DNA of 64,000 nt from Casuarina equisetifolia (GCA_028551475.1 CM052356.1:10195884-10259883), one strand, 5' to 3'. Shown: positions 33,018-44,114, counted from the stretch's first letter. The notes: generated by a model from the sequence alone, not told the origin. Translations and numbers: made by a program.

Positions 33018-33835
33018 ATGGCCCCTTCAGCTACAACACCCATACCTATACACCCCTCCCCACCCGCCCCCCCTCGATTCCTTCTATTCCTTTATTCCCT
33101 AAAGACAAAACCACCTTTGGTGGTGAGCCGAAGTTTTGCATTTCACCAGTGGAATATTGCCAAGCAACAAAATTTCACCAGTTTACTTCAATCGCTAATT
33201 TCAGGATGGTCTGTCCTCTGGTGGAAGATTTTAAGAGCCATGTTAACTCCATGTAAGGCCTAAGCCAACCTACAATAGTTGGCCTCATGGATCCTAGGAG
33301 TATTAGAATCTAGCTACTTTCAAAAATGATCTAATTAGATCATGGTCATAGGAAGCTAGAATATTCAACAAGTACTAGTTTATTCTAACCTGTTAGTCCA
33401 AAGAACTAAAAAGGTGACCATATTCCAAGAAAGTAGCCACTTGGCTCTGATTACCAAGTTTGCCTTTACTTTTATGTACTCCTACAATTCTAAAAGGTAT
33501 AAGAGATAAGTTAGGGCAATTCCTAGCAGCAAATTCAAACACTCTAAGGTTGGAACATTCCATGTTTGCATGTATCTACTTGGAAATGGACTTATTAGAG
33601 CTTTTACCTACTAGAATTCACATTAATGCATTTGGCGAAGGTAAGTGGCAGAAAATTGTTTATGAACTAAACATTGGGTATTGTTCCTTTTGCAATACAC
33701 AAGGGCATAATGTGTCATTTGTAAATGGAAAGTGAAATGGTAGGCAAAGCTAGAGCAGAAAAATATGCAAAAGCTAGCGCCTAAGGAATTACTAGTTTGA
33801 AGGAAAAAAAAGAAAGAACCAATTGTCATGGCACC
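33018..33835 (+). pseudogene. LINE ORF1 (DUF4283 / zf-CCHC_4 type), 5' part
   Basis: A plus-strand ATG at 33018 starts a proline-rich N-terminus (MAPSATTPIPIHPSPPAP). Broken frames follow, with a PVEYCQATKFHQF-like stretch and GLSSGG. The 91-codon open segment at 33460-33735 reads TPTILKGIRDKLGQFLA, MDLLELLPTRIHI, FGEGKWQKIVYE and IGYCSFCNTQGHN. This is the DUF4283/zf-CCHC_4 arrangement of plant L1-type LINE ORF1 proteins. The frame is cut at 33835 by the Athila element and resumes after 58918. No endonuclease or LINE RT is visible. Confidence 0.75.
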
Positions 33836-35443
33836 TATTTTCTAAAATTCTACATGCAAGTGTATATGTTGAACAAGTAATATAATGATGAGATTGAGTA
33901 TTGTCCTACAGGGATTAGTGTTATCAACTTGACTAATTACTAATAGTAAATTGGTCCTACAATTTATCTAGCAAATCATCATGGAAAGATATTCTAAATT
34001 GAAATTACACTAAAGCAATCAACTTCTAAAGAGTTAATTAAATATGACAAGTGTGCTAGAGCATTCAACTTCACCATAGTTAGTAGATATGAATTTCAAT
34101 AGTTTAATGCTTGTAAGAACAATAATATTTATGAGATGGTAGAATTTTCCTAATTTATTCACTATCCTATATCAAGGTATAGTGAATCTACTTAGCTCAT
34201 TAATTCACTATATGTCTACCCATGAATTAAATAAACTAAGAGCATTAAAGTCAGTGAATATTCCAATTTAGGCGACACAATTAACATAGTATATGTCTAC
34301 CCACATTTAATTTATGGTTGTATATTATAAGATGCATTTGCATATTTTCTCTTGTTGGTCTTAAATATGCATATTAGAATAATTAATTTATGATAAATCA
34401 CTTAATCACATTGAAATTAATATTGTACATCTCACATAAATATATTGTCTTACATAACATGTCAACTAGAGAACTCGTAACATCCTAACTAGGCTACATC
34501 TTAACTCTAACAATGGTAGTTTAGTTCATAGTATTAAAACAACAAGAATAATACCACAAATTGCACAAAACATTTTAGATTGGAGAAAAATAAATGTTGT
34601 CACCAAGTTCTCCTTCCCTTAAAATGTGTTTGCAAAAACTCCATACAAAGAAAGAGCTTCAGAAATTGTCACATGAAGAAAGCACTTTGGAACGTGCCAC
34701 CACACTCTAACTCCACGCGCCGCCGTATACCGCCATGCGCCACCACTACTCCTTACAAAAATGCTAGAATCTAGTTGACAAAGATATCTAAACTATTGAT
34801 CTATCAAGAAACTACGCTGATTCACCACGCAAGTGTACATATCCAACAAAGAAGATACCTTGAATAGAAAAAGCTTATTCCTACCAAAAAAGAGCTCCTC
34901 CACTGCCGGAATTTGAACAAAAGTGGTCAGACGGTCAAGCAATCTCTCTAAAACTTGGAAATGTTTTAGATTTTGAATGGATCCAAGGCCAAAGAGCGTC
35001 AGTCTACTATTGCACGACTGATCTCTCTTTTCCCCTTTCTTTTCTCTATCTTCTCTCTCCTACTTCCCTCCATTTCCACTCTGTTTCGCATATCCCAATA
35101 ATTTGTTCCTTTTTCCTTGCTACCTAGCCCACTTGTTCATTCATGGTCCACTTAAGTCCTCCTTATTTTGGTCATGTGCTTTCCCTTGTTAACTCATTCA
35201 TTCGGTTTCCTTTCTTTCAAGCCCTCCAAGTGTTTGATTAATTGCTTCTTTCACGTGAATTATTTTCTCTTCTCTTTTCCTTCCAGTTTTGCTTCATTTC
35301 CTTCTTTTTCTTCCATTTCAGGTTTGCTGCGTAAAATAACAAAATATACATAAATATAATTAAATACAAATATGATTTAATAAAAACTATATTAAACATT
35401 ATCTAAAATAATAATAATAACTCTATAAAATATAGAGTTACCA
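33836..35443 (-). repeat. LTR F, 3' LTR of the Athila element (long-LTR type)
   Basis: It is colinear with LTR G (57334-58918) throughout, for example GGAAAGATATTCTAAATTG and GTTCATTCATGGTCCAC. The outer terminus has decayed from TGTTCAGTG to TATTTTCTA, and the inner one from TTATCA to TTACCA. A polypurine tract, minus-strand GTTTGGGAGTCT, lies directly inside at 35444-35456. Confidence 0.85.
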
Positions 35444-36460
35444 AGACTCCCAAACTTAACATTTTTGCTCGTCTTCGAGCAAAAGAATAAAACAACACAC
35501 ACAACTAGTCCTTCCATGATAATCTCCCATGATTACTCAAGTTAACAATTTAAAGAAAAACATAACTTTCATCCAAACATTGCAATTGGTTTATAAGGTA
35601 AGATAGACTCTTAATTATGTCAACCATGTGTGTGTGTGTAAATTCGCATTTTTTCTCAATTGCATACAGTCCAAATAGATCCACATTAATATGCAATCTC
35701 TCAAAATCTTTAACCAAACCTCATAGGTTTGCTTTTCATTCTTTTCTCCACTAATGTAAGCCAATCATCTAACCAAGAATCAATAGGACTTTCATAAGCT
35801 TATAATGTAAGGTTGGGGTAAAGGTAAGATGGAAGTCATTTAGGCTCAGATAACCCATGAACACATTATTCTTTAAGATCTCATCAAAACTTTAACCCTA
35901 TCTACCTTTTTACTCCATGAAGATGATCTTTTTGCCACCACTTATTCTCATTCTTTCTTGTCTAACAATGTTTTGGTATTAACAAAAAGCCACAATCATG
36001 TGTGCAACAACAAAGTAGAACAACATGATTTAAGTAGAGCCACCTCAATCCTCCCTTACTAATGATATTCAATAACAAGGCTCAAAGGTCTCTTTTAAAG
36101 AACTATGTGACTTTAATCTAGCAAAAGATAATGAGATTATTCCATCCTAAAGCAAATGCTTTCCTTTCCTTTTTTTTTTTCATTTGCATTTGCATTTACA
36201 AAAGTGACATACTATACTACACACAATCATTTCAATCAACTTCTTCCCATATTACATCCTTCTCCTTGACTTCTCTCATGCTCAAATCAACTTGTACACA
36301 CTGAAAGTCAATATGTTCATGGGAATAGGACAACAAGATAAATTGATCAAAAAAAGCTAAGAGGTATATATGTAGGCGTCATTCAACAAAATTAGGATAA
36401 GAACAAGGCTCAACAAAGTGACTAGAGATAAGTAAATAAGGTTAGCTTGAAAGGCTCAAT
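35444..36460 (-). other. Athila 3' untranslated region, distal part
   Basis: Parallel to 21518-22495 of the single-LTR element, starting with the polypurine tract and including AACCATGTGTGTGTG and TTTGCTTTTCATTC. It is interrupted after GGCTCAAT at 36460 and resumes at 41645 with CGATCCAAAGATGG; the single-LTR element has the uninterrupted form GGCTCAAACGATCC at 22499. Confidence 0.8.
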
Positions 36461-37350
36461 TGATGACTCTATATTTTATAGAGTTATTATTATTATTTTA
36501 GGTAATATTTAATATAATTTTTGTTAAATTATATTTGTATTTAATTGTATTTATATATTTTTGTTATTTTATGCAGCAAACCCAAAATAGAAGAAAAATG
36601 AAGAAAAGAAGCACAAAACCAAAAGAAAATAAGAAAAAAGAAGGAGTTAAAAGAAGGGCTTTTATCAAGTGCGAGCTTGTAAAGGAAAGGAATGGGCCTT
36701 GGATCGTGCAAAAAAGGAAAAGAAGAATGGGCTTTTATCAACATTACAAATCGTGACCTATCGGGTTTTGGAGGTAGATTAACAAAGAAACCAAAGAGAG
36801 AGAGGTCGAGCCAAAAGAGAACAACTAGTAAAGCACTAGCGGCAGGGGATCTTGCCAGAGCTCAAAGATGACACGCGATAGCACACGTCTCAGGCATAGA
36901 ATGCGGCAGTCATGCGACAGTAGGCTACCGGTGTTCTTTTCTAGTAAGAAACCCATTTCAACTGTTTGTCAACCAAATTTGAGTGCTTTCCAACGATCTG
37001 AAAGCATATTTGGCTTCCTAGAGAATTTTCAGCGTTTCTGCACCAATTTCATGGTGGTTTACAGCGGTTTTTGGCGAAGAATGACAAATGCCATTCGAGC
37101 CTTCTCTACTAGATCTACTAGTTTCTATGGTAGATTTTTGTGATATTTTTACAAATCTGCAACCTAGGTGCCCCAATCTATGTTTTTGGAAGTTTCTATG
37201 AAGACCAACGGCGGGTGGTGGTAGTGTGTATCACTAGCTCGTGGAGGCACATGGTTGCTCATTTTCTTCCCGTTTTCCAAACAACTTCTTTTTTTCCCCC
37301 TAATGTGCATATTTGTATAACCTATTTTGTGATTTGAAGACATTTGGTGA
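36461..37350 (+). repeat. Partial LTR I, opposite in orientation to LTR H
   Basis: The reverse complement matches LTR H from 41639 back to about 40617, including AAGCACAAAACC, ACCACGAAATTGGTG and CTATTTTGTGATTT. The match ends at ACATTTGGTGACAGCTTT (37340-37357), where the sequence passes into the antisense internal region. The R/U5 half of the LTR is absent. Confidence 0.85.
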
Positions 37351-37359
37351 CAGCTTTCT

Positions 37360-38600
37360 AGTAAAAAATCAACAAAATGCTTGGGTTGCCTCCCAAGAAG
37401 CACTTGCTTTATAGTTTTCAGTCAAACTATCCTCCACATTGCTACTTAAGGAGGATGGAACTCCAACAATTTCGGAGATAGCTTATGTTGTATGATGGTT
37501 GAGCATTCTATAATCAACACTACTGTCTCATATACTTCCAGCTTCCTTTTATTCTCTAGTATCTCTTTCAACAATTCTTCACAATTGGACATTTGAACTA
37601 GAGCCTCTATAAAAGGAATGTTAATGTGCAATTTTAAAGATATATCAAGGAATGTCAAAAAGTACTTATCTTTTTCACATTGCTGGAATCTCTAGGGAGA
37701 TGGAGCTAGAGGCATAAAGGGCATTGGATTTTCTAGAACAAACTTACTCCTAGGTGCCTTGTTAAGTTGTACGCTAACATCTTTATCATTATCTTTGAGA
37801 CTCTCCTTGTCAACATCAACTTTTCCTACTTGCTTGCCACATGTTAGGGTTATTACCTCTAGGGTATCTATAAAGCTTTTCTCCACATTAATAGGCAAAG
37901 GACCCTCCTAACTCTTTGAGATCATGCTAATCAGTTAACTCAGCTGCACCTTTAATCTTCAGATTGAGGCTTCTTGTCTCTGAAAACTTACTTCTTGATT
38001 CTGAAATCTTACTTCAATCCTTTCTATAAATTTTTGTGTAGTGCTCGCCAACTCATTGATCATATTCTCAAAGTTAGGTTTCACCTTTTCTATTTGCCAA
38101 AATGTTAGTTGTAGTTTCATCTCACTTAGGTTACTCCATGAAAAAGTTTGATGGTTGTGTCATCCTGGATTGTACATAATGGAGCAATAATCATTTTGTG
38201 ACCTGCTAGGAATCCCAACAAAATTAGTATAACATTATAATGAGCATAAGGGTTACCTACTTGACATTTCGTTCTCCCATGTGCTCCACCACAAAATTCA
38301 CATTCTCTATTCTCTAGGAACACTTCTAATTCTACACGTAAGTAGGCAAAGGTGTTTACTTTATATGTTGGCTCGATCTCAAAGTAGTTTGCCTAACTTG
38401 CAGGCTTCTGAAAGCTTGGTGTGGCATTCAAAATGTTAATGCAGCATAGTCTCTTACGAGTCTATGTAAACCATCATTGTTCTCTATCTTTCTTTTTTGC
38501 AAGAAAACAAAAATAAAGTAAAATAAAGGCAATAAAAGCTAGATTGAACTTAAATGCTACTCGTTATTAATATTAATCAGCAGTAAAACAACCAATTCTC
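37360..38600 (-). pseudogene. Athila-type gag remnant fused to 3' untranslated region
   Basis: The minus-strand translation includes CEFCGGAHGRTKC (CX2CX3HX4C knuckle, at about 38300), a coiled-coil stretch, then LEVITLTCGKQVGKVDVDKE and DNDKDVS (37898-37692), nearly the same protein as at 23658-23296. Gag then runs into the conserved hairpin at 37380-37397 with no protease, RT or integrase. The junction wording (AAGGAGGATGGAACTCCAA at 37448) equals that at 23066. The copy carries stops and is non-functional. Confidence 0.75.
37380..37397 (-). repeat. Conserved CTTGGG-AGGCAA-CCCAAG hairpin (second copy)
   Basis: Identical 18-mer to those at 22997-23014 and 42291-42308, in the same position relative to the element's 3' region. 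Confidence 0.75.
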
Positions 38601-38619
38601 AGCGCTAGTGCCCAAAACT
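38595..38619 (-). promoter_or_regulatory. Primer-binding site of the rearranged element, diverged
   Basis: On the minus strand, after the LTR end ACA comes AGTTTTGGGCACTAGCG and then CTGAGAATTGG. It can be aligned to the Athila-type site TGGCGCCGTTGCCGGGGATT only with several differences. The position against the LTR is right. Confidence 0.5.
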
Positions 38620-41600
38620 TGTTCGGTGAAATTCTACATGGAAGTGTACATGTAGAACAAGTAATATAATAATAAGTATGAGTATTGTCCCACAGAGATT
38701 GATGTTTACTAAACTAACTAATTACTAATGATGAACAATTTCTAAAGTTTATCTAGCAAATCAAAATGGTAAAACATTGATTTACTAACTAAATTTAACC
38801 TAAATTTGATTGACCAAATATGTTAGAGCATCTGATTTCACCTAATTACTATATATGAATGTTGATAACTCTATTTTTATAAAGTTATTTTACCTATTTT
38901 AGGCAATAAATAACTTTAATAATTGTGAGAAAACATTTGAACTCCTTTTTATTTACCTAAATTTATCTTGTTTATGTAGGACAAGGAGGCAAGGAGAAAA
39001 GGAATGAACATGGAGAACTTGATGCTTATTGTGTGGCAAAATCATAATATCAAGATCAAGAGAATCAAGATGGGCTTGGGCTTTGGATGATTGTTATTAG
39101 ATTTTCTATTGTTGTTGGGTTTTCTAAATAAATAGAAAATCTAGTCATGTCAGGAATTCAAGTCCCAATTAATTTAGGAATTCAAAACCCAATTGTTTTA
39201 GGTCTCTAAAACCCAATTCTACTAGGATAAGAGATAGGTCTAAACCTAAACCTTATTTAAGATAAGAGAAGAGGCAAAAGAAAGGGATGAGAAAATTGAG
39301 CACAACTCAAGAAAGAGGCTAAGAATTCAAGGTTTTCTTGAAGAAAAGACAAAAAGGGTGACAGACTTCTTGTTCTTGGATTCAAGATGCCTTATTTATT
39401 TCTTATTACTATTCTTCCTCATTATTTCTTTATGTTTTAGTTTATTTTTTTTAGAGCTACAATATAACCTAATTTTGATGGTATGAATCTTATGATTATT
39501 ATGTTTTGCAAGATATTTTGTTTATGTGAAGTTACATATTATTGTGTTTAATGTTTTTGAGTGATTAGCTACCACTTGAATGATCTGATTTACATATTTG
39601 AAACTGACATGAGATGATATGCAGTTGCTTTTTGTAATATATAACTATAAATTAAATATGGATAGACATATACCATGTTATTTGTGTGGCTTTCGGTGTA
39701 AACTAGGAATGTTCATAGATCCTAATACATTTGGTTTATTTCAATTCACATATAGAGATATAGTGAATTAATGAACTAAATAGGTTTGCTATACCTAGAC
39801 ATAGGATAGTAAATAAATTAGAAAGTTCTGCCATCACATAGATATTATCTCTCTTGCAAGTATAAATAATCAATATTAATACCTAGTAATTATGGTAAAA
39901 TCATATGCTCTAACAAATTTCTTATATTTAGCTTTCTTAGATTTAGTTAGTTAATCTATCATCTATCAATTTGATTTGCTAGATAAATTCTAGGAGTTGT
40001 TCACTGTTAGTAATTAATTGGTTTAGTAATCACTAATCTCTATGGAACGATATCTTTCTTATCATTATATTACTTGTTCGATATGTTCACTTGCATTTAG
40101 ATTTCACTAAACAAATGTAGATTAATTATGCTCGTGAGATTGATTCTACTCATGTAATGGCAGAATTTCCTAACTTATTCACTATCCTATGTTTAGGTAT
40201 AGCGAACCTATTTAGCTCACTAACTCACTCTATTTCTACACATTAATTAAATGAACTAAGTACATTACAATTTGTGAATATTCTAGTTACACCTAAAGCC
40301 ACACAAATCATATGGTATTGTCTATCCATATTAATCTATGGTTGCATATTACATGAAGCAATTACATGTCACCTCCTGTTGGTCTCAAACATGCAAATCA
40401 TATCATTTAAGTGGTAGCTAATCACCTAAAAGCATAAACTCTGTAATATGCAACTTCACATTCATAAAATATCTCACATAACATAAATAATCATAACATT
40501 CCTACATTATAATCAAGTTACATCGTAGCTCTAACAAACTGAACTAAAACAACATATTTACACAAACTAAATCAATGCAAAAATGTGAACAAAACATTCT
40601 AAAATTTAAAAACATTAAAGCTATCACCAAATGTCCTTAAATCATAAAATAGGTTGCACAAATCTACACATCAGGGGAGGAGAAGAAGTTGTCTAGAAAA
40701 CGGGAAGAAAATGAGTTGCCATGCACCTTCACGCACTTTTGCATGCGCCGTAACACACCGGTGACATGCACCACTATTCGCCACCACGCGATGCCGTCCT
40801 CCGCCATGCACCACTATCATCCACCTTTAAACTTCACAAAAACTTCCAAAAATGTAGATCGGGATGCCTAGGTTGTAGATCTACAAAAAGATCACGCAAA
40901 CCTGCCTCAGAAATGTGTAGATTTAGCAAAGAAGACTAGAATGACGTTCGCCATTCTTCTCTAGAAACTGCAGTAAACCACCACGAAATTGGTGTAGAAA
41001 TGCCGAAAATTGTTGTGTGAGGGTAGATCTACTTTCTCTATGCCGAAAATCGCCCAAAAATGACTGGAAAATGCTCCTTCAACACTGAAGATGGATTTTC
41101 ACCGAAAAAGACACTGGCAGTTAATTGTTGTACAACAGCCATGATCTCTGCTAGATCCGCGTTGTTGTGCACAACCAAGTCTTGGCGAGTTCCCATTCTC
41201 CAGTCACTGCTTGACCCTTCTTTCTCTCTCTTTTTCGATTTCCTTCCTTTTCTCTCTACACGACCAAAGCCCAATTATCCACACACCAACAATGCACGAC
41301 TCTCCTCTGTTTTGTTAATCAGCCTCCAAAACCCGATAGGTCACGATTTGTGCTGTCGATAAAAGCCCATTCCTCTTTTCCTTTTTTGCACGATTTAGGG
41401 ACTATTCCTCTCCTTTACAAGCCCTCACTTGATAAAAGCCTCTCTTTTTAACTCTCCTTCTCTTTTCTCATTTTCTTTTGGTTTTATGCTTCTTTTCTTC
41501 ATTTTTCCTCTATTTTGGGTTTGCTGCATAAAATAAAAAATATACATAAATACAATTAAATACAAATATAATTTAATAAAAATTATATTAAATATTACTT

Positions 41601-41639
41601 AAAATAATAATAATAACTCTATAAAATATAAAGTTATCA
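38620..41639 (-). repeat. LTR H, long-LTR type, split by a nested solo LTR
   Basis: It begins TGTTCGGTGAAATTC on the plus strand and ends ATAAAGTTATCA. Without the insertion at 38863-40118 it is about 1.76 kb. It differs strongly from LTRs F and G over the central region (40700-41400) but shares both ends and the TAATAATAATAACTCTATAAAATAT block. Confidence 0.85.
38863..40113 (+). repeat. Solo LTR D, Athila-related short-LTR family
   Basis: It begins TGATAACTCTATTTTTATA and ends TTTCACTAAACA, so it is the only copy of its family in plus orientation. AATGT lies immediately on both sides (38858-38862 and 40114-40118), a perfect duplication. It is inserted in LTR H. The perfect duplication suggests it is one of the youngest insertions here. 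Confidence 0.95.
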
Positions 41640-41644
41640 TCAAT

Positions 41645-42310
41645 CGATCCAAAGATGGTCTAAATCATTTTCTTAGTTAGATGAAACCTAGGATTTCACC
41701 TCAAGAGAAAATTAAGTAAATTCTTAGATACAGATGAAATCCAAGAAAATCACAAACTTCACATGAATGTTCTCTAGAGATACACACAATTTCAAGAAAA
41801 TGCAAACTTTTAGTGCTCAATATGTAAATCAACATAATCAGAATCACACTTAACTTATACCACAATTGCAAGTTTAAACAAAATTTTCGTCTCCTTAAAA
41901 ATCACCAAGAATTCACAATGAGGAATCCAATCATAAAGATCATTATTTATCATGGAAAAAAAAATTTCACACCAAAACACACTTCCAACACAAAACACAA
42001 AACATCATAACATTTCTAGCATAGTAAACACAACAAAAAGCACTTCCAATACACTCCTAACGTAACAACAACTACCACAACACAACCTCTAACATAACCC
42101 AACAAAACAACACACTCCCAACAATAACAATAACAACAACACCCTCAAACTTGAATGAAGCGTTGTCCTCAATGCTAAAGGAAATGTAAGCAAGATCAAG
42201 AAGGAACAAGGAAAACTCCCCTGATTGTAGGTTGTCAATGAAGAGCTTGAATTCAACGTGTGGTAATTGCTTTCCCAAAATGTTTAAATGCTTGGGTTGC
42301 CTCCCAAGAA
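41645..42310 (-). other. Athila 3' untranslated region, proximal part
   Basis: Colinear with 22500-23015, including CACATGAATGTTCTCTAGAGA and the conserved hairpin at 42291-42308. The segment 41990-42140 is a local A/C-rich expansion (repeated AACACA and AACAACA) not present in the other copies. Confidence 0.75.
42291..42308 (-). repeat. Conserved CTTGGG-AGGCAA-CCCAAG hairpin (third copy)
   Basis: Lies about 20 bp after the end of the integrase reading frame of the Athila element, which places the motif at the start of its 3' untranslated region. Confidence 0.75.
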
Positions 42311-42560
42311 GCACTTAATGTTGCTACTCAAGGAGGATGGAGAGTAATGGTAGTCTGTTGCATGTTGACTCCATCAAAGTAGGGCTTCAAGCACTGACCA
42401 TTCACCTTAAATGTGCCCTATGTGTCATGTGGAACTTCTACCACTCCATATGGAAACACCTAGGTGACCGTGAATGGAGGAGCCCATTGAAACTGTAGCT
42501 TTTCTGGAAACAATTTAAGATGAGAGTTATAAAGTAATACTTTTTGCCCTACCTCAAACT
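42311..42560 (-). pseudogene. Athila integrase C-terminal end, separated from its core by the copia insertion
   Basis: The minus-strand frame reads LLYNSHLKLFPEKLQ, then VFPYGVVEVPHDT and GTFKVNGQCLKPYFDG. This is the usual C-terminal end of Athila-lineage pol (fast-evolving, with VFPYG.VE and NGQRLK motifs). It joins the integrase core at 52179 once the copia and its AAACT duplication are removed. One or two TAG codons replace W or Q. Confidence 0.8.
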
Positions 42561-42957
42561 TGTTGAAAATCATGTGTTTGTATGTTTTGGTTGAGAAAAA
42601 TTTTATTATTACATTTGAATATATGTTTGAATATATGAATTTGTGTGTACATATTAAACATCAAAGGAAGTAAAAGATATGCAAATGATAATATCAATTA
42701 ATGATATTATAAAGTAGCCAGGTTCCTACATTTCATTATTAAACATCAAATATGAAGTTAATTTGATTTACTTTATGTATATTTTAATTAGTAGTTTAAT
42801 TCATATTATTGTTTATTTTAACCAAATGTGATACTTGGAATTGGTGTGCTTATAGGTACACTTGAAAAGCAAAGGCTTGTACATTAGAGTACACATCTTC
42901 ATTGGATTAACCATATATATATGTACATGAAACATATATATATATATATATATATTT

Positions 42958-43088
42958 GGAGCCTGTGAAGCCAAGGCCTGTGAAAGTGTAGCTTACAAAA
43001 CTGAAGCCCGTGAGAAGTAAGGCTGAAGCCCGTGAAATGCAAAACCAAAGCCCGTGAGATGTGAAGCTAGAGCCCATGAAGTTGAAGC
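42958..43088 (+). repeat. Minisatellite inside the copia LTR
   Basis: About seven imperfect units of roughly 18 bp with core RAAGCCYGTGARA. The homologous array is at 51112-51243 in the 3' LTR. Different unit-level substitutions in the two arrays show independent drift since insertion. Confidence 0.8.
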
Positions 43089-43128
43089 CTAGCACCTTTC
43101 ACTTAAACAAAATGGCAGCATCTTGAGC

Positions 43129-43152
43129 AGATAAGAGCTTAAGCTCTTATCT
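43129..43152. repeat. Perfect 24-bp palindrome in the 5' LTR
   Basis: AGATAAGAGCTT followed directly by AAGCTCTTATCT. It lies in a segment present only in the 5' LTR and bounded by GAAGCC(C)TAG repeats, so the 3' LTR probably lost it by a repeat-mediated deletion. Confidence 0.9.
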
Positions 43153-44114
43153 CGAACCCGTCTGAAGCCCTAGCCGCATACTCGACTAAAGCAACCTTCC
43201 TTCTCTCAATCTCTCTCTCGATGCCAACTCCAACAGGAAGAAAGATGAGGTGATTGAGTGTCAAAATGGCTATTTTGCTAGAAAAATCATGATCCGTAGC
43301 TGCGTGATGTTGTGCCTATCAAATCTCAATGGAAGAAATTCAAAAAGGTTTGAACCAAAACCCTAACGTGTTCAAGGTTTGATTATCTACTGTAAAAGAG
43401 AGCTTTAGATGAGTATTTGTGCTTGTTGAACGATATACTTGCTGATTTGATCAAAAGAGATTGAAGCTTTCATTGATTTGTTCTTACTGTCGTGTTCTTC
43501 AATCCTTGAAGAAAAAGAAAATCTTCAGTGATATTTCCTAAATTCAATATCTTGTGAATATCATCTGATAGATTAATCTTTGTATGTGCTAGATTATCTA
43601 AAACGTTATTTACACATAAAGATTCTTGTAAATCTAAAACCCTAGATTTGTGAAAATTTGAGATTTCGTGATTAATGCTTGAATTAATTCTTTATACATT
43701 CAATTAGCTCTCTAATAAGCTTAAATCCTTACCCATATCATATATTTGAGGAATTAGCTTGATGTACTAAGGTTTTTATAAACCTAACTTTGTAATTGAA
43801 AATTGTATAACTCCTTTTAAGGAGTTGTAGGGTGTAGAAAAGGTGCTCTCCTAGTTTGAAGTAAAGTAGACTTTAACTTAGTTTAAGTTGAAGGAAAAGA
43901 GGGTGGAGTAGGTGAAAAGTGCTGGACCACCGTGAAATTTTTTAGTATGATTTTTTCTGTTCTGATTTATATTCATATGCTTTGATATTATTGTGATAGT
44001 TAACCTTATTGTGATTGCTAAGTAAGAAATCAAAAGGAAAAATTATTTAAATTAATTAAATTTCTAAATATCCAATTCAACCCCCCTTTCTTAGATAGCC
44101 ATAAAACCTAACAA

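Larger units (their letters stand above)
36461..41639 (-). mobile_element. Rearranged Athila-family insertion with inverted LTR ends
   Basis: Both outer ends are the same LTR terminus. The left end reads TGATGACTCTATATTTTATA on the plus strand; the right end is its reverse complement, ending TATAAAGTTATCA. TCAAT flanks both sides (36456-36460 and 41640-41644). From the left it holds a partial plus-oriented LTR (36461-37340), then a minus-oriented 3' region and gag (37341-38600), a primer-binding site and a complete minus-oriented LTR (38620-41639, with a solo LTR nested inside). It therefore integrated as one molecule with U3 at both ends. It shares the pol deletion of the element at 20246-23750. 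Confidence 0.8.
42561..44113 (+). repeat. 5' LTR of the SIRE-like copia
   Basis: 1553 bp, from TGTTGAAAATCATG to ATAAAACCTAACA. It includes an AT microsatellite (about 42909-42956), a GAAGCCCGTGA-type minisatellite (42958-43088) and a perfect 24-bp palindrome at 43129-43152, which lies in a segment of about 87 bp absent from the 3' LTR. Confidence 0.95.

Noticed and set aside
36541-36756. Frames on both strands at 36535-36756 and 41060-41362
   Set aside because: They lie inside LTRs I and H and have no domain similarity.
42909-42956. AT-microsatellite hairpin as a possible MITE
   Set aside because: It is a simple AT repeat inside both copia LTRs and has no terminal inverted repeats or TA duplication of its own.
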